Shown here: positions 42,314 to 50,496 of the stretch, in pieces
Layout: each line of letters begins with the position of its first letter
Position numbering within the stretch: position 1 is the first letter of the stretch
Source: JACKJP01 sp050249695
Lineage (GTDB): Bacteria; Pseudomonadota; Alphaproteobacteria; Rhizobiales; Tepidamorphaceae
Assembly: GCA_050249695.1 (NCBI GenBank)
Contig: JBFWQA010000001.1
Span: 372,001 to 436,000 of the forward strand
Direction of reading: 5' to 3'
DNA: 64,000 nucleotides
The notes under the pieces: model-generated
What the model was told of the DNA's origin: nothing
What the model saw: only the letters and a program-made list of their open reading frames with translations
The model's database searches: none
Position numbers and translations under genes: made by a program

Positions 42314-42946
42314 ATGGCCCCTAACACGAAACCAAGACCCGCCGGTATTCGCGACGAAGTCGCCGCGTTGAAGCGTGCCCGCACCATCGAAGCGGCGGTG
42401 GAACTTTTCTACGAGCACGGATACGAGAACACGACGCTCGACGCGGTGGCCGAACGGATGGGCGTGACGAAGCCCTTCATCTACGCGCATTTCAGTTCCA
42501 AGACGGAACTTCTCGCGGAAATCTGCTCGCGCGCGATCACGTCCTCGCTTGAGGCAATCAACAGCGTCATCCCGCTGAAGTCGTCGCCGACCGAAAAGAT
42601 GCGGCTGCTCGGGCAACGCTTCGCGGCGGCCGTTCTGACCAGCCAGATGCACATGGCGATCTTTTCGCGCGAGGAGAAGAACCTCAACCCTGCGGACTGG
42701 AATCGTATCAACGACATGCGCCGCGACTTCGACCGCAAGCTCACCGGGCTGATCAACGAGGGCATTTCGACCGGTGAGTTCAAGCTGCACGATGCCCGCA
42801 TGGCGGCGCTTGCCATCGGCGGCATGGTCAGTTGGGCCTATGTCTGGTACCGCCCCAAGCGCCGTCTCAGCCTGGAGAACGTGGCGGAGGAACTTGGCGC
42901 CATGATCGTACAGATGGTCACCGGCTCGCCTCAGCCTGTCGGTTAA
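42314..42946 (+). CDS. TetR-family transcriptional regulator, candidate regulator of the island
   Basis: The 210-residue protein has a TetR helix-turn-helix at about residues 24-68 (L-F-Y-E-H-G-Y-E-N-T-T-L-D-A-V-A-E-R-M-G and T-K-P-F-I-Y-A-H-F-S-S-K). A helical ligand domain follows. AAGGAA precedes the ATG at 42314. It is the only transcription factor I see between 30 and 63 kb. The upstream gap has a short TACCGGTA palindrome at 42273-42280 and a weak TAC-N6-GAT match at 42289-42300, which could support autoregulation. I infer that it binds the recurring ATAC-N6-GTAT sites and responds to a pathway acyl-CoA. Confidence 0.87.
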   Translation: MAPNTKPRPAGIRDEVAALKRARTIEAAVELFYEHGYENTTLDAVAERMGVTKPFIYAHFSSKTELLAEICSRAITSSLEAINSVIPLKSSPTEKMRLLGQRFAAAVLTSQMHMAIFSREEKNLNPADWNRINDMRRDFDRKLTGLINEGISTGEFKLHDARMAALAIGGMVSWAYVWYRPKRRLSLENVAEELGAMIVQMVTGSPQPVG

Positions 42947-43010
42947 ACACGCTTTTCCGCCGTTCCATTGGCGGGTCGCCGGCAGGAGGCGGGCGCGATA
43001 CCGGCCAAAT

Positions 43011-43024
43011 ATACGCATTGGTAT
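43011..43024. promoter_or_regulatory. ATAC-N6-GTAT palindrome, site 4
   Basis: ATACGCATTGGTAT has perfect 4-base arms and lies 85 bases upstream of the TTG start of the class III CoA transferase gene at 43109. The local region is AT-rich, as expected for a promoter. Confidence 0.6.
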
Positions 43025-43108
43025 CTTTTCTTTACTTAGACATTCTTTTATATACTCCGCGAAGCCTCCACCTGGAACGGAGGGCAGAACGATCAAGGGA
43101 GCGAGACA

Positions 43109-44308
43109 TTGCCCGGACCACTCAGCGGAATCACCGTTCTCGAATTTGCCACCATGATCGTTGGTCCGATGGCGACCCAGTACCTGGGCGATCTCGGCGC
43201 CGACGTCATCAAGATCGAGTCGCCGGAAGGCGATCTCACCCGCCGTATCGGACCGCGCCGGTCGCCCAACATGGCGTCGTTCTTCCTCAACTCGAACCGT
43301 TCGAAACGAAGCATCGTGCTCGATCTGAAGAGGCCTGAGGCAAAGCCGGCATTGACCGCGCTTGTCAGGAAGGCCGACGTGATCCTTCATTCCGTGCGGA
43401 TCGACGCCGCCGCGCGCATCGGCCTTTCCTACAAGCAGCTTGCGGCGATCAATCCGTCGATCATCTATTGCCATGTCAGCGGCTATTCGAACCGTGGCGA
43501 ACTTGCCGGCCGGCCGGCCTATGACGATGTCATCCAGGCTCACTCTGGGCTTGCCATGCTTCAGTCGGTGGCGGCGGGAGAGCCGCGCTACATCCCTTCC
43601 ATCTTCGCAGACAAGGTGTCAGCGCTGCAGGCCGCCATGGCGGTGAACGCCGCGCTCGCCCATCAGGCGCGCACCGGCGAAGGGCAGGAGATCAATGTAC
43701 CGATGTTCGAGTCGATGGTGGCGTTCAACACGATCGAGCATCTGTGGGGCGAGAACTTCCAACCGCCGCTCGGCAAGATGGGCTACGAGCCGATTTCAAG
43801 CGGCTCGCGCCGCCCGTTCCGTACCAGCGACGGGCACTATATGTGCGTGCTGCCCTATACCGATCCGCACTGGCAGCGTTTTGCCCGGGGCATCGGCGAC
43901 GCGGAACTGGAAAACGATCCGCGCTACAAGTTGCACGCCGCGCGGCAGGCCGACCAGCCTGGCTTCTGGGCGGAGGTCGGCCGTCAGGTCGCCAAGAAGA
44001 CGCGCGCCGAATGGGTGAAGATCCTGACCGACGCGGACGTTCCGCACGCGGTTGCCAGCACGCTTGAGGAACTGCTCAGCGATCCACATCTTGAAAGCGT
44101 CGGCTTCTGGCGTATCGAGGAACATCCGAGCGAGGGCAAGCTGCGTTACGCGCCAACGCCCATCGAGATGTCGAAAACGCCGGTGGACGGCAGCCGTCCG
44201 GCGCCGCGCCTCGGCGAGCACAGCGAGGAAGTTCTCTCCGAGGCCGGCATTGACGCCGACACGATCGCCGACATGAGAAAGAAGGGCGTGCTCGGCGAAG
44301 CTGCCTGA
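43109..44308 (+). CDS. class III CoA transferase (CaiB/BaiF family)
   Basis: The 399-residue protein starts at TTG with AAGGGAG 8 bases upstream. It has the family blocks L-S-G-I-T-V-L-E-F-A, L-G-D-L-G-A-D-V-I-K-I-E-S-P-E-G-D and D-L-K-R-P-E-A. An aspartate lies in F-A-D-K-V-S-A at the CoA-transferase nucleophile position. It is a near relative of the protein at 18011. It probably activates an acid of the pathway by exchanging CoA. It converges on the acyl-CoA dehydrogenase gene with a 6-base gap. Confidence 0.87.
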   Translation: MPGPLSGITVLEFATMIVGPMATQYLGDLGADVIKIESPEGDLTRRIGPRRSPNMASFFLNSNRSKRSIVLDLKRPEAKPALTALVRKADVILHSVRIDAAARIGLSYKQLAAINPSIIYCHVSGYSNRGELAGRPAYDDVIQAHSGLAMLQSVAAGEPRYIPSIFADKVSALQAAMAVNAALAHQARTGEGQEINVPMFESMVAFNTIEHLWGENFQPPLGKMGYEPISSGSRRPFRTSDGHYMCVLPYTDPHWQRFARGIGDAELENDPRYKLHAARQADQPGFWAEVGRQVAKKTRAEWVKILTDADVPHAVASTLEELLSDPHLESVGFWRIEEHPSEGKLRYAPTPIEMSKTPVDGSRPAPRLGEHSEEVLSEAGIDADTIADMRKKGVLGEAA

Positions 44309-44314
44309 GAACCG

Positions 44315-45487
44315 CTATCGTGAGGTGCGCGGCATGCCCAGACCGAAATGGGCAACCATCTCGCGCATGACCTCGCCGCTGCCGCCGCCATAGGTGTTGA
44401 GCTGGCATTTCCGGAAGTTCAGCTCCAGATCGCCAGCCAGCACCTGCGCCGGGCTGCCATGCGTGATCAGACCGCCGAGCCCGACGACCTGCTGCAGATC
44501 GCGGTAGACTTTGATCAGCGTTTCCACGCCCTGGACCTTCGCCGCCGACGGGAAGGCCGGGCCGGGCTGCGTATTCTGCAGACTGGCGGCGAGGCGGTAG
44601 TTGAGCCAGCGCAGGCTCTCCAACCGCGCATAGGCATCCGCCATCAGGCGGCGCGCCAGCGGCTTGTCTATCGGGCGGGTTCCGTCCGGGGCGGTCTCCT
44701 GCGCCCAGGCAAGGACGCGCTCGTACATGTCTTCGCCATAAATGCCGCGCGCGGCGATGCCGATCCGCTCGTGATTGAGCTGTGATGTGATCAGTCGCCA
44801 GCCCTGGTTGAGCTCGCCGACCAGCATGTCGGCCGGCACCCGCACGTCATTGTAATAGGTGACGTTGGTGTGCATGCCGGCGACGGTGTCGATCGGCGTA
44901 AGTGAAAATCCCGGGGACTTCGTATCGACCATCAGGATCGATATGCCCTTGTGTTTCGCAACTTGCGGGTCGGTGCGCACGGCGAGCCAGATATAGTCCG
45001 CGCCTTCCGCGTGGCTGGTGAAGAGCTTGCTGCCGTTGACGATGAAGCTATCGCCGTCCCGGACCGCTGTCGTCTTCAGGCTGGCCAGATCCGTGCCCGA
45101 TCCGGGTTCGGTATAGCCGATCGCGAAGTGCATCTCGCCGGATGCGATTGTGGGCAGGAAGAACCGTTTGTGCGCCTCCGATCCGTAGGCCATCAGTGTC
45201 GGGCCGACGGTGCTGAGCGTGACGAAGGGGAGGGGCGCGCCCGCGCGCAGCGTTTCCTGCACGAAGATGAGTTGCTCGACGGGACCATAGCCGCGCCCGC
45301 CATATTCCTCCGGCCAGCCGACGGCGAGCCAGCCGTCCCTGCCCATCTGGCGGATGACCTCCTTGTAGGCCGGCGTCGCGGCATGGACGCGCAGCAACTC
45401 CTTCAATTCGGGCGTCAGGAGTTGCGCGTAATAGGAACGAATCTCCTTGCGGAGCGCGACCTGTTCGTCTGTCAGCGCGCAGTGCAT
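44315..45487 (-). CDS. acyl-CoA dehydrogenase, catalytic subunit of a probable heteromeric (ChsE-type) enzyme
   Basis: The 390-residue protein has acyl-CoA dehydrogenase blocks W-P-E-E-Y-G-G, Y-T-E-P-G-S-G-T-D and an FAD-binding V-N-G-S-K-L-F-T-S. A helix-G glutamate, E240 in L-N-H-E-R-I-G, can serve as catalytic base, as in IVD. The other usual position reads N-T-Y-G-G-G-S-G-E, without Glu. It is the last gene of a five-gene operon. In steroid side-chain systems two unlike FadE subunits form an alpha2-beta2 enzyme acting on a branched side chain, and this operon has a second dehydrogenase that lacks the base. Ten bases separate it from the aldolase gene. Confidence 0.88.
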   Translation of the reverse strand: MHCALTDEQVALRKEIRSYYAQLLTPELKELLRVHAATPAYKEVIRQMGRDGWLAVGWPEEYGGRGYGPVEQLIFVQETLRAGAPLPFVTLSTVGPTLMAYGSEAHKRFFLPTIASGEMHFAIGYTEPGSGTDLASLKTTAVRDGDSFIVNGSKLFTSHAEGADYIWLAVRTDPQVAKHKGISILMVDTKSPGFSLTPIDTVAGMHTNVTYYNDVRVPADMLVGELNQGWRLITSQLNHERIGIAARGIYGEDMYERVLAWAQETAPDGTRPIDKPLARRLMADAYARLESLRWLNYRLAASLQNTQPGPAFPSAAKVQGVETLIKVYRDLQQVVGLGGLITHGSPAQVLAGDLELNFRKCQLNTYGGGSGEVMREMVAHFGLGMPRTSR

Positions 45488-45497
45488 CTCCGCGCTC

Positions 45498-46676
45498 CTA
45501 GTCTTTGCCGAGGATGAGACCGCTGGTCGGGACGCCGGTACCGGCGGTGATGACCATGTTCTCGATGCCGCTCAGCTGGTTGACCGCGGTGCCGCGGATT
45601 TGTCGGACCGCTTCGGCAATGCCGTTCATCCCGTGGATATAGGCTTCCCCCAACTGCCCGCCATTCGGATTGATCGGCAGCGAGCCGGTTCTGGTGTGCT
45701 CGCCCGAGCGCAGGAAGTCCTTGGCCTCGCCGCGTCCGCAGAAGCCGAATTCCTCCAGCTGCGTCAGCACGAACGGCGTGAAGTGATCGTAGATGATCGC
45801 GCTCTGGATATCGCGCGGGCCAAGGCCGCTCTGCTCCCAGAGCTGGCGGGCGACGAGGCCCATTTCCGGATTGCCGGTGAGATCGTCGCGCTCGTAATAG
45901 CTGGTCATGCGATGCTGGCCGGCGGTCGCGCCCTGCGCCGCCGCCCGGATCACGGCGGGCTTGCTCTTCAGCTTGCGGGCCCGCTCCGTGGAGGTGACGA
46001 TCAGCGCCACGGCGCCGTCGCTTTCCTGGCAGCAATCGAGCAGATGCAGCGGCTCGACGATCCAGCGCGAGGCCTGGTGTTCCTCCAGCGTGATCGGCTT
46101 TTGGTAGAAGAATGCCTTGGGGTTGGTCGCGGCGAAGGCCCGCGCTGAGACGGATACGCGGCCATAGTCTTCGCTCGTTGCGCCGTATTTGTGCATGTAG
46201 CGGCGCGCCGCCATGCCGACATAGGATGCCGGCGTGTTCAGACCGGCCGGCAGATACCAGGCATAGTGATTGGCGTTGGTGTATTGCGGGTTCTCGGTAG
46301 AGGGCGTACCCGCGCCGAAGCGATACCACGAGCGCTCGTTCATCGCCCGGAAACACAGAACGACATTCGCCGCGCCAGTCGCGATCGCCATCATCGCCTG
46401 CATCAGCGGCGCCGCCGCGCCGCCGCCGCCATAGTTGATGCGCGTGAAGAACTTCAGTTCCCTGCCGCCGATCATGCGGTGCAGATCGACTTCCGGGTTG
46501 TTGTCCATCGTGAAGGTGCAGATGCCGTCAACTTCCGCCGGTTCGATGCCCGCATCATTGAGCGCGGCGAGGCTGGCTTCGACGGCAAGCCGCATTTCCG
46601 TGCGGCCGGAATCTTTGGAAAATTCCGTCGCGCCGATACCTGCGATGGAAGCGGTTCCACTGAGTTTCCTGTCCAT
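45498..46676 (-). CDS. Ltp2-like thiolase-fold retro-aldolase
   Basis: The 392-residue protein has a thiolase fold with I-A-G-I-G-A-T-E-F at the start, D-C-C-Q-E-S-D-G-A-V-A and a C-terminal N-P-N-G-G-Q-L-G-E-A-Y-I-H-G. The nucleophile loop reads I-N-Y-G-G-G-G-A-A-A (residues 80-89) with no cysteine. Tyrosines occupy polar active-site positions (I-I-Y-D-H-F and G-E-A-Y). These are hallmarks of Ltp2, the aldolase that cleaves a beta-hydroxy alpha-methyl acyl-CoA to a ketone and propionyl-CoA and needs the DUF35 domain of ChsH2. A MaoC-DUF35 fusion gene is in the same operon. The substrate remains to be shown. Confidence 0.85.
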   Translation of the reverse strand: MDRKLSGTASIAGIGATEFSKDSGRTEMRLAVEASLAALNDAGIEPAEVDGICTFTMDNNPEVDLHRMIGGRELKFFTRINYGGGGAAAPLMQAMMAIATGAANVVLCFRAMNERSWYRFGAGTPSTENPQYTNANHYAWYLPAGLNTPASYVGMAARRYMHKYGATSEDYGRVSVSARAFAATNPKAFFYQKPITLEEHQASRWIVEPLHLLDCCQESDGAVALIVTSTERARKLKSKPAVIRAAAQGATAGQHRMTSYYERDDLTGNPEMGLVARQLWEQSGLGPRDIQSAIIYDHFTPFVLTQLEEFGFCGRGEAKDFLRSGEHTRTGSLPINPNGGQLGEAYIHGMNGIAEAVRQIRGTAVNQLSGIENMVITAGTGVPTSGLILGKD

Positions 46677-46686
46677 GACCGGGCTC

Positions 46687-47106
46687 CTATGGAAGCGTCA
46701 CGGAAACCGTGCCCGTGGCATGGTCCCCGATCGAGTTGCTGATGGCGACGTCGATGTCGACGACGCGGGTATCGGCATGGCAGGCCGTCACGGTGCCCTT
46801 CGCCTTCATGGTGTCGCCGGCATAGTTGGGCGCCCCCATTCTGAAGGCGATCCGGCGCAGGAAGGCATCCGGCCCCGCCCACTCCATCACCAGCTTTTCA
46901 AGAAAGCCGGCGGTGGAATGCGTGTTCATGAAGACAGTCTTGCTGCCCATCTGCTGCGTCCAGGCGACGTCGTGATGGACGGGCTGATAGTCGCGCGTTG
47001 CCACAGCCGCCGCCGCGACGCTCGTCAGCGTCATCGGCAATTCATAGCCGGGCAGGGTGTCGCCGACCTTCACCTCCTCGAATGTCCGTCCCCTGGGTGC
47101 CGTCAT
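46687..47106 (-). CDS. MaoC-like enoyl-CoA hydratase, ChsH1-type
   Basis: The 139-residue single hot-dog protein has the hydratase motif R-D-Y-Q-P-V-H-H-D, with catalytic-type D39 and H44. The family glycine/serine block T-H-S-T-A-G-F-L follows. It would add water to an enoyl-CoA. In the igr system ChsH1 supplies the catalytic residues and pairs with the hot-dog half of ChsH2, whose homologue is encoded in this operon. Its ATG overlaps the upstream dehydrogenase stop by 4 bases. Confidence 0.87.
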   Translation of the reverse strand: MTAPRGRTFEEVKVGDTLPGYELPMTLTSVAAAAVATRDYQPVHHDVAWTQQMGSKTVFMNTHSTAGFLEKLVMEWAGPDAFLRRIAFRMGAPNYAGDTMKAKGTVTACHADTRVVDIDVAISNSIGDHATGTVSVTLP

Positions 47107-48206
47107 GACAGATCCTCTCCGATGATCGCCGGCAGTTCGTTGCCGATCGCATTGAGTTGCGCTTCGCTGGCGCCGCCGGTCATTTCCAGCGCGCGGCTCC
47201 AGAGATAGAAGCGGTGGATGGGGTGGGTGAGGTCGGCGCCGACCCCGCCGTGATAGTGGATCGCGGTGTGGCCAACGATATAGCCGGCCTCCGATGCATG
47301 AAATTTGGCGACGCGTGCGGCGTCCGTCGCATCGAGCCCGTTGTCGAGTAGCCAGGCCAGACGCAACTGGATCGAGCGCAGCAGTTCGACCTCGATGTAG
47401 GAGTCGGCCATGCGCATCGCGACGCCCTGGAAGCTGCCGATGGGCCGGCCGAACTGCTCGCGCTCGCCGAGATACCCTGCCGCGCGCCGCAAGGCTTCCT
47501 CGACCACGCCGAGTTGCAGCGACGCAATGCTCAGGGCCGATCTCGTTTGGAGCCAGTCGGTCGTCATTGCGTCCGACAATATGTAGTCCTCCGTCAGCCT
47601 GACGCCGCCGAGCGCAAGGTCTGCAACAGGCATCTGGTTCGTGAGTTCGCCTCCGACGGCCAGGATATCGGGGTCATCCAGCTTGAGCAGCGCGAACCGG
47701 CGGCCACCCTCGGTCTCGACCGGCAAGAGCGCCCAGTCCACCGATCGGCCCCAGATGAGGGCCGAAACGAACCCGTCCAGCCGCCAGCCATTGCCCTCGC
47801 GTCTTGCCTGCACCGGTGCGCAGAACGGCGCTTCGGTCCAGATCGTTGCGCTCGAATGCCCGGCATGTATCGCACCGGCGATTTCCTTCAGCGCGGGCGA
47901 CATGCCGAAGGCGCCGATCGCCAGGCCGACCAGTTGGCTGGTCCAGAGCGGCACGGGTGCGAGGTAACGGCCCTGCGTTTCCAGCACCGCCGACAACTCC
48001 AGCATGCCCTGACCGCTGCCGCCGACTTCTTCCGCGCCGGAAAGCCCGATCAGTCCCGTCGCGCCAAGCTGTGCCCACAGGTCCCGATCGAACACGGTCG
48101 CGCTTTCAGAGAGCTTCCGGATACGTTCGTCATCGCAGAAGTCGGAAAATACCGACCGCGCGAGATCGCGGATGGCGTCCTGGTCGGCGGTGAATGTGAA
48201 GTCCAT
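47103..48206 (-). CDS. acyl-CoA dehydrogenase-like subunit lacking the catalytic base
   Basis: The 367-residue protein starts M-D-F-T-F-T-A-D-Q-D-A-I-R-D and has an acyl-CoA dehydrogenase fold with the C-terminal E-R-E-Q-F-G-R-P-I-G-S-F-Q block. The helix-G position reads T-R-S-A-L-S-I-A, with no Glu, and the alternative position reads L-E-M-T-G-G-A-S-E. The mid-domain flavin segment (S-A-L-I-W-G-R-S) is also poorly conserved. It is best seen as the non-catalytic partner of the dehydrogenase at 44315-45487, as in ChsE1-ChsE2 heterotetramers. It is coupled to the hydratase gene. Confidence 0.83.
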   Translation of the reverse strand: MDFTFTADQDAIRDLARSVFSDFCDDERIRKLSESATVFDRDLWAQLGATGLIGLSGAEEVGGSGQGMLELSAVLETQGRYLAPVPLWTSQLVGLAIGAFGMSPALKEIAGAIHAGHSSATIWTEAPFCAPVQARREGNGWRLDGFVSALIWGRSVDWALLPVETEGGRRFALLKLDDPDILAVGGELTNQMPVADLALGGVRLTEDYILSDAMTTDWLQTRSALSIASLQLGVVEEALRRAAGYLGEREQFGRPIGSFQGVAMRMADSYIEVELLRSIQLRLAWLLDNGLDATDAARVAKFHASEAGYIVGHTAIHYHGGVGADLTHPIHRFYLWSRALEMTGGASEAQLNAIGNELPAIIGEDLS

Positions 48207-48222
48207 GGCGTATGTCCGGCGC

Positions 48223-49176
48223 TCAGGCGGGTCGGAATTTCGGCAGCCGGTTCTGTCCTTCGACATTGTCGAATTCGACCACGACCTTCATGCCGATTTC
48301 GATCTTCGCCGGGTCGACGCCGGTCAGCGGCGCGACCATCCTGACCCCTTCCTCCAGTTCGATGAGCCCGATCGGATGCGGATAGTCGAACGCGGCGACC
48401 TTCGGGTGATGGGAGACGACAAAGGAGAAGACTTCGCCTTTTCCCGATGCCTCGATCGTCCCCAGCTCCAGCGACTGGCAGTTGCGGCACACCGGCTCCG
48501 GCGGATGGATGAGCGTTTCGCACCGGGAGCACTTCTGGATCAGCAGCTTGTTTTCCTTCAGCCCTTCCCAGAATTGCGCCGTGTCCTGGCTGATGCCGGG
48601 CTGCGGTGGCGCGGGTCGATCCTTTTTCGCATCGGCCGTTCGTCCTTCCGGACGGTATCGCAGGATGCGCAGGCGCATCGTGCCGACGAGGCCGCCCTGT
48701 TCATCGTGATATTCCTGCAGGAAGGTGGTGAAATAACCAGGTCCCAGACGCGTGCTTTTCCGGTCCGAGACCTTCTCCACCAACGTGGAGGTCGTGATCA
48801 GTTCGCCAACCTTCAGCGGGCGGAAATATTCCTGCTCGCAGTCGGTCGCGATGATGCCGATATAGCCGTACTCCTCGAGAATCTTGAACAGTTCGCGCGG
48901 ATCGGAAAGATCCGAACCGGCGGGACGCGCGTTCTTCAGGCCCGGCATCAGCCACACCTGCAGCATGGAGGCGGGGGCGACGAGTTCTCCGTGCCGCGAC
49001 GCCTTTGCGGCCTCCGAGTCGAGCAGCGGATAGTTGTAATCGAGCGCTTCCGCCCACTGGCGAATCATCGGCGCGTTCACCCTGTCCCAGGCGCGGATCG
49101 CACCATAGCGGCGGCCGACATAGTCGCCCAGCCTGCGCTCCATTTCCTCGTCCGACCGTTCGGTCTGCTGGCTCAT
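48223..49176 (-). CDS. MaoC-like/DUF35 fusion protein, ChsH2-type
   Basis: The 317-residue protein joins an N-terminal MaoC/FAS1-type hot-dog domain (about residues 15-165, with E-A-L-D-Y-N-Y-P-L-L-D) to a C-terminal DUF35 domain (about 195-310). The DUF35 half has a complete zinc ribbon (C-S-R-C ... C-R-N-C) and an OB fold. This two-domain build is that of ChsH2, which pairs with ChsH1 for hydration and, through DUF35, with Ltp2 for aldol cleavage. The ATG at 49176 follows AGGAAA; a TTG at 49179 is next to it. It is the first gene of the operon, and the palindrome at 49220 lies upstream. Confidence 0.88.
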   Translation of the reverse strand: MSQQTERSDEEMERRLGDYVGRRYGAIRAWDRVNAPMIRQWAEALDYNYPLLDSEAAKASRHGELVAPASMLQVWLMPGLKNARPAGSDLSDPRELFKILEEYGYIGIIATDCEQEYFRPLKVGELITTSTLVEKVSDRKSTRLGPGYFTTFLQEYHDEQGGLVGTMRLRILRYRPEGRTADAKKDRPAPPQPGISQDTAQFWEGLKENKLLIQKCSRCETLIHPPEPVCRNCQSLELGTIEASGKGEVFSFVVSHHPKVAAFDYPHPIGLIELEEGVRMVAPLTGVDPAKIEIGMKVVVEFDNVEGQNRLPKFRPA

Positions 49177-49219
49177 CAAGCGTTTCCTGGTGTTGATTTT
49201 ACTGTGAAGTATTGAACTA

Positions 49220-49233
49220 CTACTATATGGTAG
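49220..49233. promoter_or_regulatory. CTAC-N6-GTAG palindrome, site 5 (divergent promoter)
   Basis: CTACTATATGGTAG has perfect 4-base arms. It lies in the 162-base divergent region between the igr-like operon (44 bases from its ATG) and the racemase gene (106 bases from its ATG), so one bound regulator could control both directions. Confidence 0.6.
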
Positions 49234-49338
49234 CTAAAAGGCCAGTCAATCGCTATTGGTGGTCTTCCTTCCGTGCTCCGGAAGCCGTTCGGTGCCTCCT
49301 GTCGGCGAAAAAACGCATAAGAAATAATGGGATAGCGC

Positions 49339-50496
49339 ATGGGCCCCCTCCAAGGCATCAAGATCGTCGAATTCTGCGGCATTGGACCCGGACCCATGTG
49401 CGCCATGCTGCTCGCCGATATGGGCGCGACGGTGCTTCGCGTCGACCGGGCCGATCCGGGAGATTTCGGCATCAAGCGTCCTGCGCGCTTCAAGCTGACC
49501 AACCGGGGGCGCAAATCGATTGCCCTCGACCTCAAGTCATCCGAAGACCTCGCGCTTGCCCTGGAACTGGTCGACCGAGCCGACGCCGTGATGGAAGGCT
49601 TCCGCCCGGGCGTCGCCGAACGGCTTGGCTTCGGCCCGGAGGAATGCCTGAAGCGCAACCCGCGTCTCGTCTACGGCCGGATGACCGGCTGGGGGCAGAC
49701 CGGCCCCCTGTCGCGCATCGCAGGGCATGACCTCAACTATATCGCGATCACCGGGGCGGCCGACGCGATCGGCCGGCAAGGCCAGCCGCCGGCGCCGCCT
49801 CTCAATCTCGTCGGCGACTTCGGCGGCGGCTCGCTGTATCTCGCGATGGGCATGCTGGCCGCGCTGATCGAGCAGCAGCGCTCGGGGAAGGGCCAGGTGG
49901 TCGACGCGGCGATAACCGAGGGGACCCTGTCGCTGATGACGGCGCATTTCGGCCAGTACGCCGCGGGAGAGGTCAATCTGGAGCGCGGCACCAACATGCT
50001 CGATTCCGGCGCGCCCTTCTACGACGCCTATGAATGCGCCGACGGACGCTTCGTGTCGGTCGCTGCGATCGAGAACAAGTTCTATCGCACGATGCTCGGC
50101 GTGCTCGGCCTGGACCCGAACGAACTGCCGGTCCAGATGGACAGGAGCGGATGGCCCACCCTCCGCAAGGCCATCGCGGAACGCATCAAGACCCGGACCC
50201 GCGATCAGTGGTGCGCGGCGATGGAGGGGCTGGATGCCTGTTTCGCGCCGATCCTGACCGTCGAGGAGGTCGCTGACCATCCGCACATCAAGGCCAGAGA
50301 GGCAATGGTGGATATCGGAGGCGTGATGCAGCCGGCGCCCGCGCCGCGGTTCAGCCGCACGGTGCCCGAAACCCCAAGCCCGCCCGAGGAAGTGGGCGCC
50401 TCGGCACGCGAAGCCCTGCACGAATGGGGAATTCCGGCCGAAGCGATCACGGCCTGGGAAAAGCGGCAGCAGGGACAAGAAGGAGCGCAACCATGA
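49339..50496 (+). CDS. alpha-methylacyl-CoA racemase-like protein
   Basis: The 385-residue protein has the class III fold and the AMACR signature: A-G-H-D-L-N-Y-I-A-I-T-G-A, then P-L-N-L-V-G-D-F-G-G-G-S. The His and Asp of these two segments are the catalytic pair of alpha-methylacyl-CoA racemase. It would interconvert 2R and 2S methylacyl-CoA. Epimerisation is needed before a stereospecific dehydrogenase acts, and the igr-like operon is transcribed divergently next door. The stop overlaps the next CoA-transferase gene by ATGA. Confidence 0.9.
   Translation: MGPLQGIKIVEFCGIGPGPMCAMLLADMGATVLRVDRADPGDFGIKRPARFKLTNRGRKSIALDLKSSEDLALALELVDRADAVMEGFRPGVAERLGFGPEECLKRNPRLVYGRMTGWGQTGPLSRIAGHDLNYIAITGAADAIGRQGQPPAPPLNLVGDFGGGSLYLAMGMLAALIEQQRSGKGQVVDAAITEGTLSLMTAHFGQYAAGEVNLERGTNMLDSGAPFYDAYECADGRFVSVAAIENKFYRTMLGVLGLDPNELPVQMDRSGWPTLRKAIAERIKTRTRDQWCAAMEGLDACFAPILTVEEVADHPHIKAREAMVDIGGVMQPAPAPRFSRTVPETPSPPEEVGASAREALHEWGIPAEAITAWEKRQQGQEGAQP

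Noticed and set aside
44315..49176. Definite assignment of the operon to cholesterol or bile-acid degradation
   Set aside because: No steroid-ring enzymes (KstD, Ksh, Hsa, Ipd) are visible in the window, so only the side-chain chemistry, not the substrate, can be supported.
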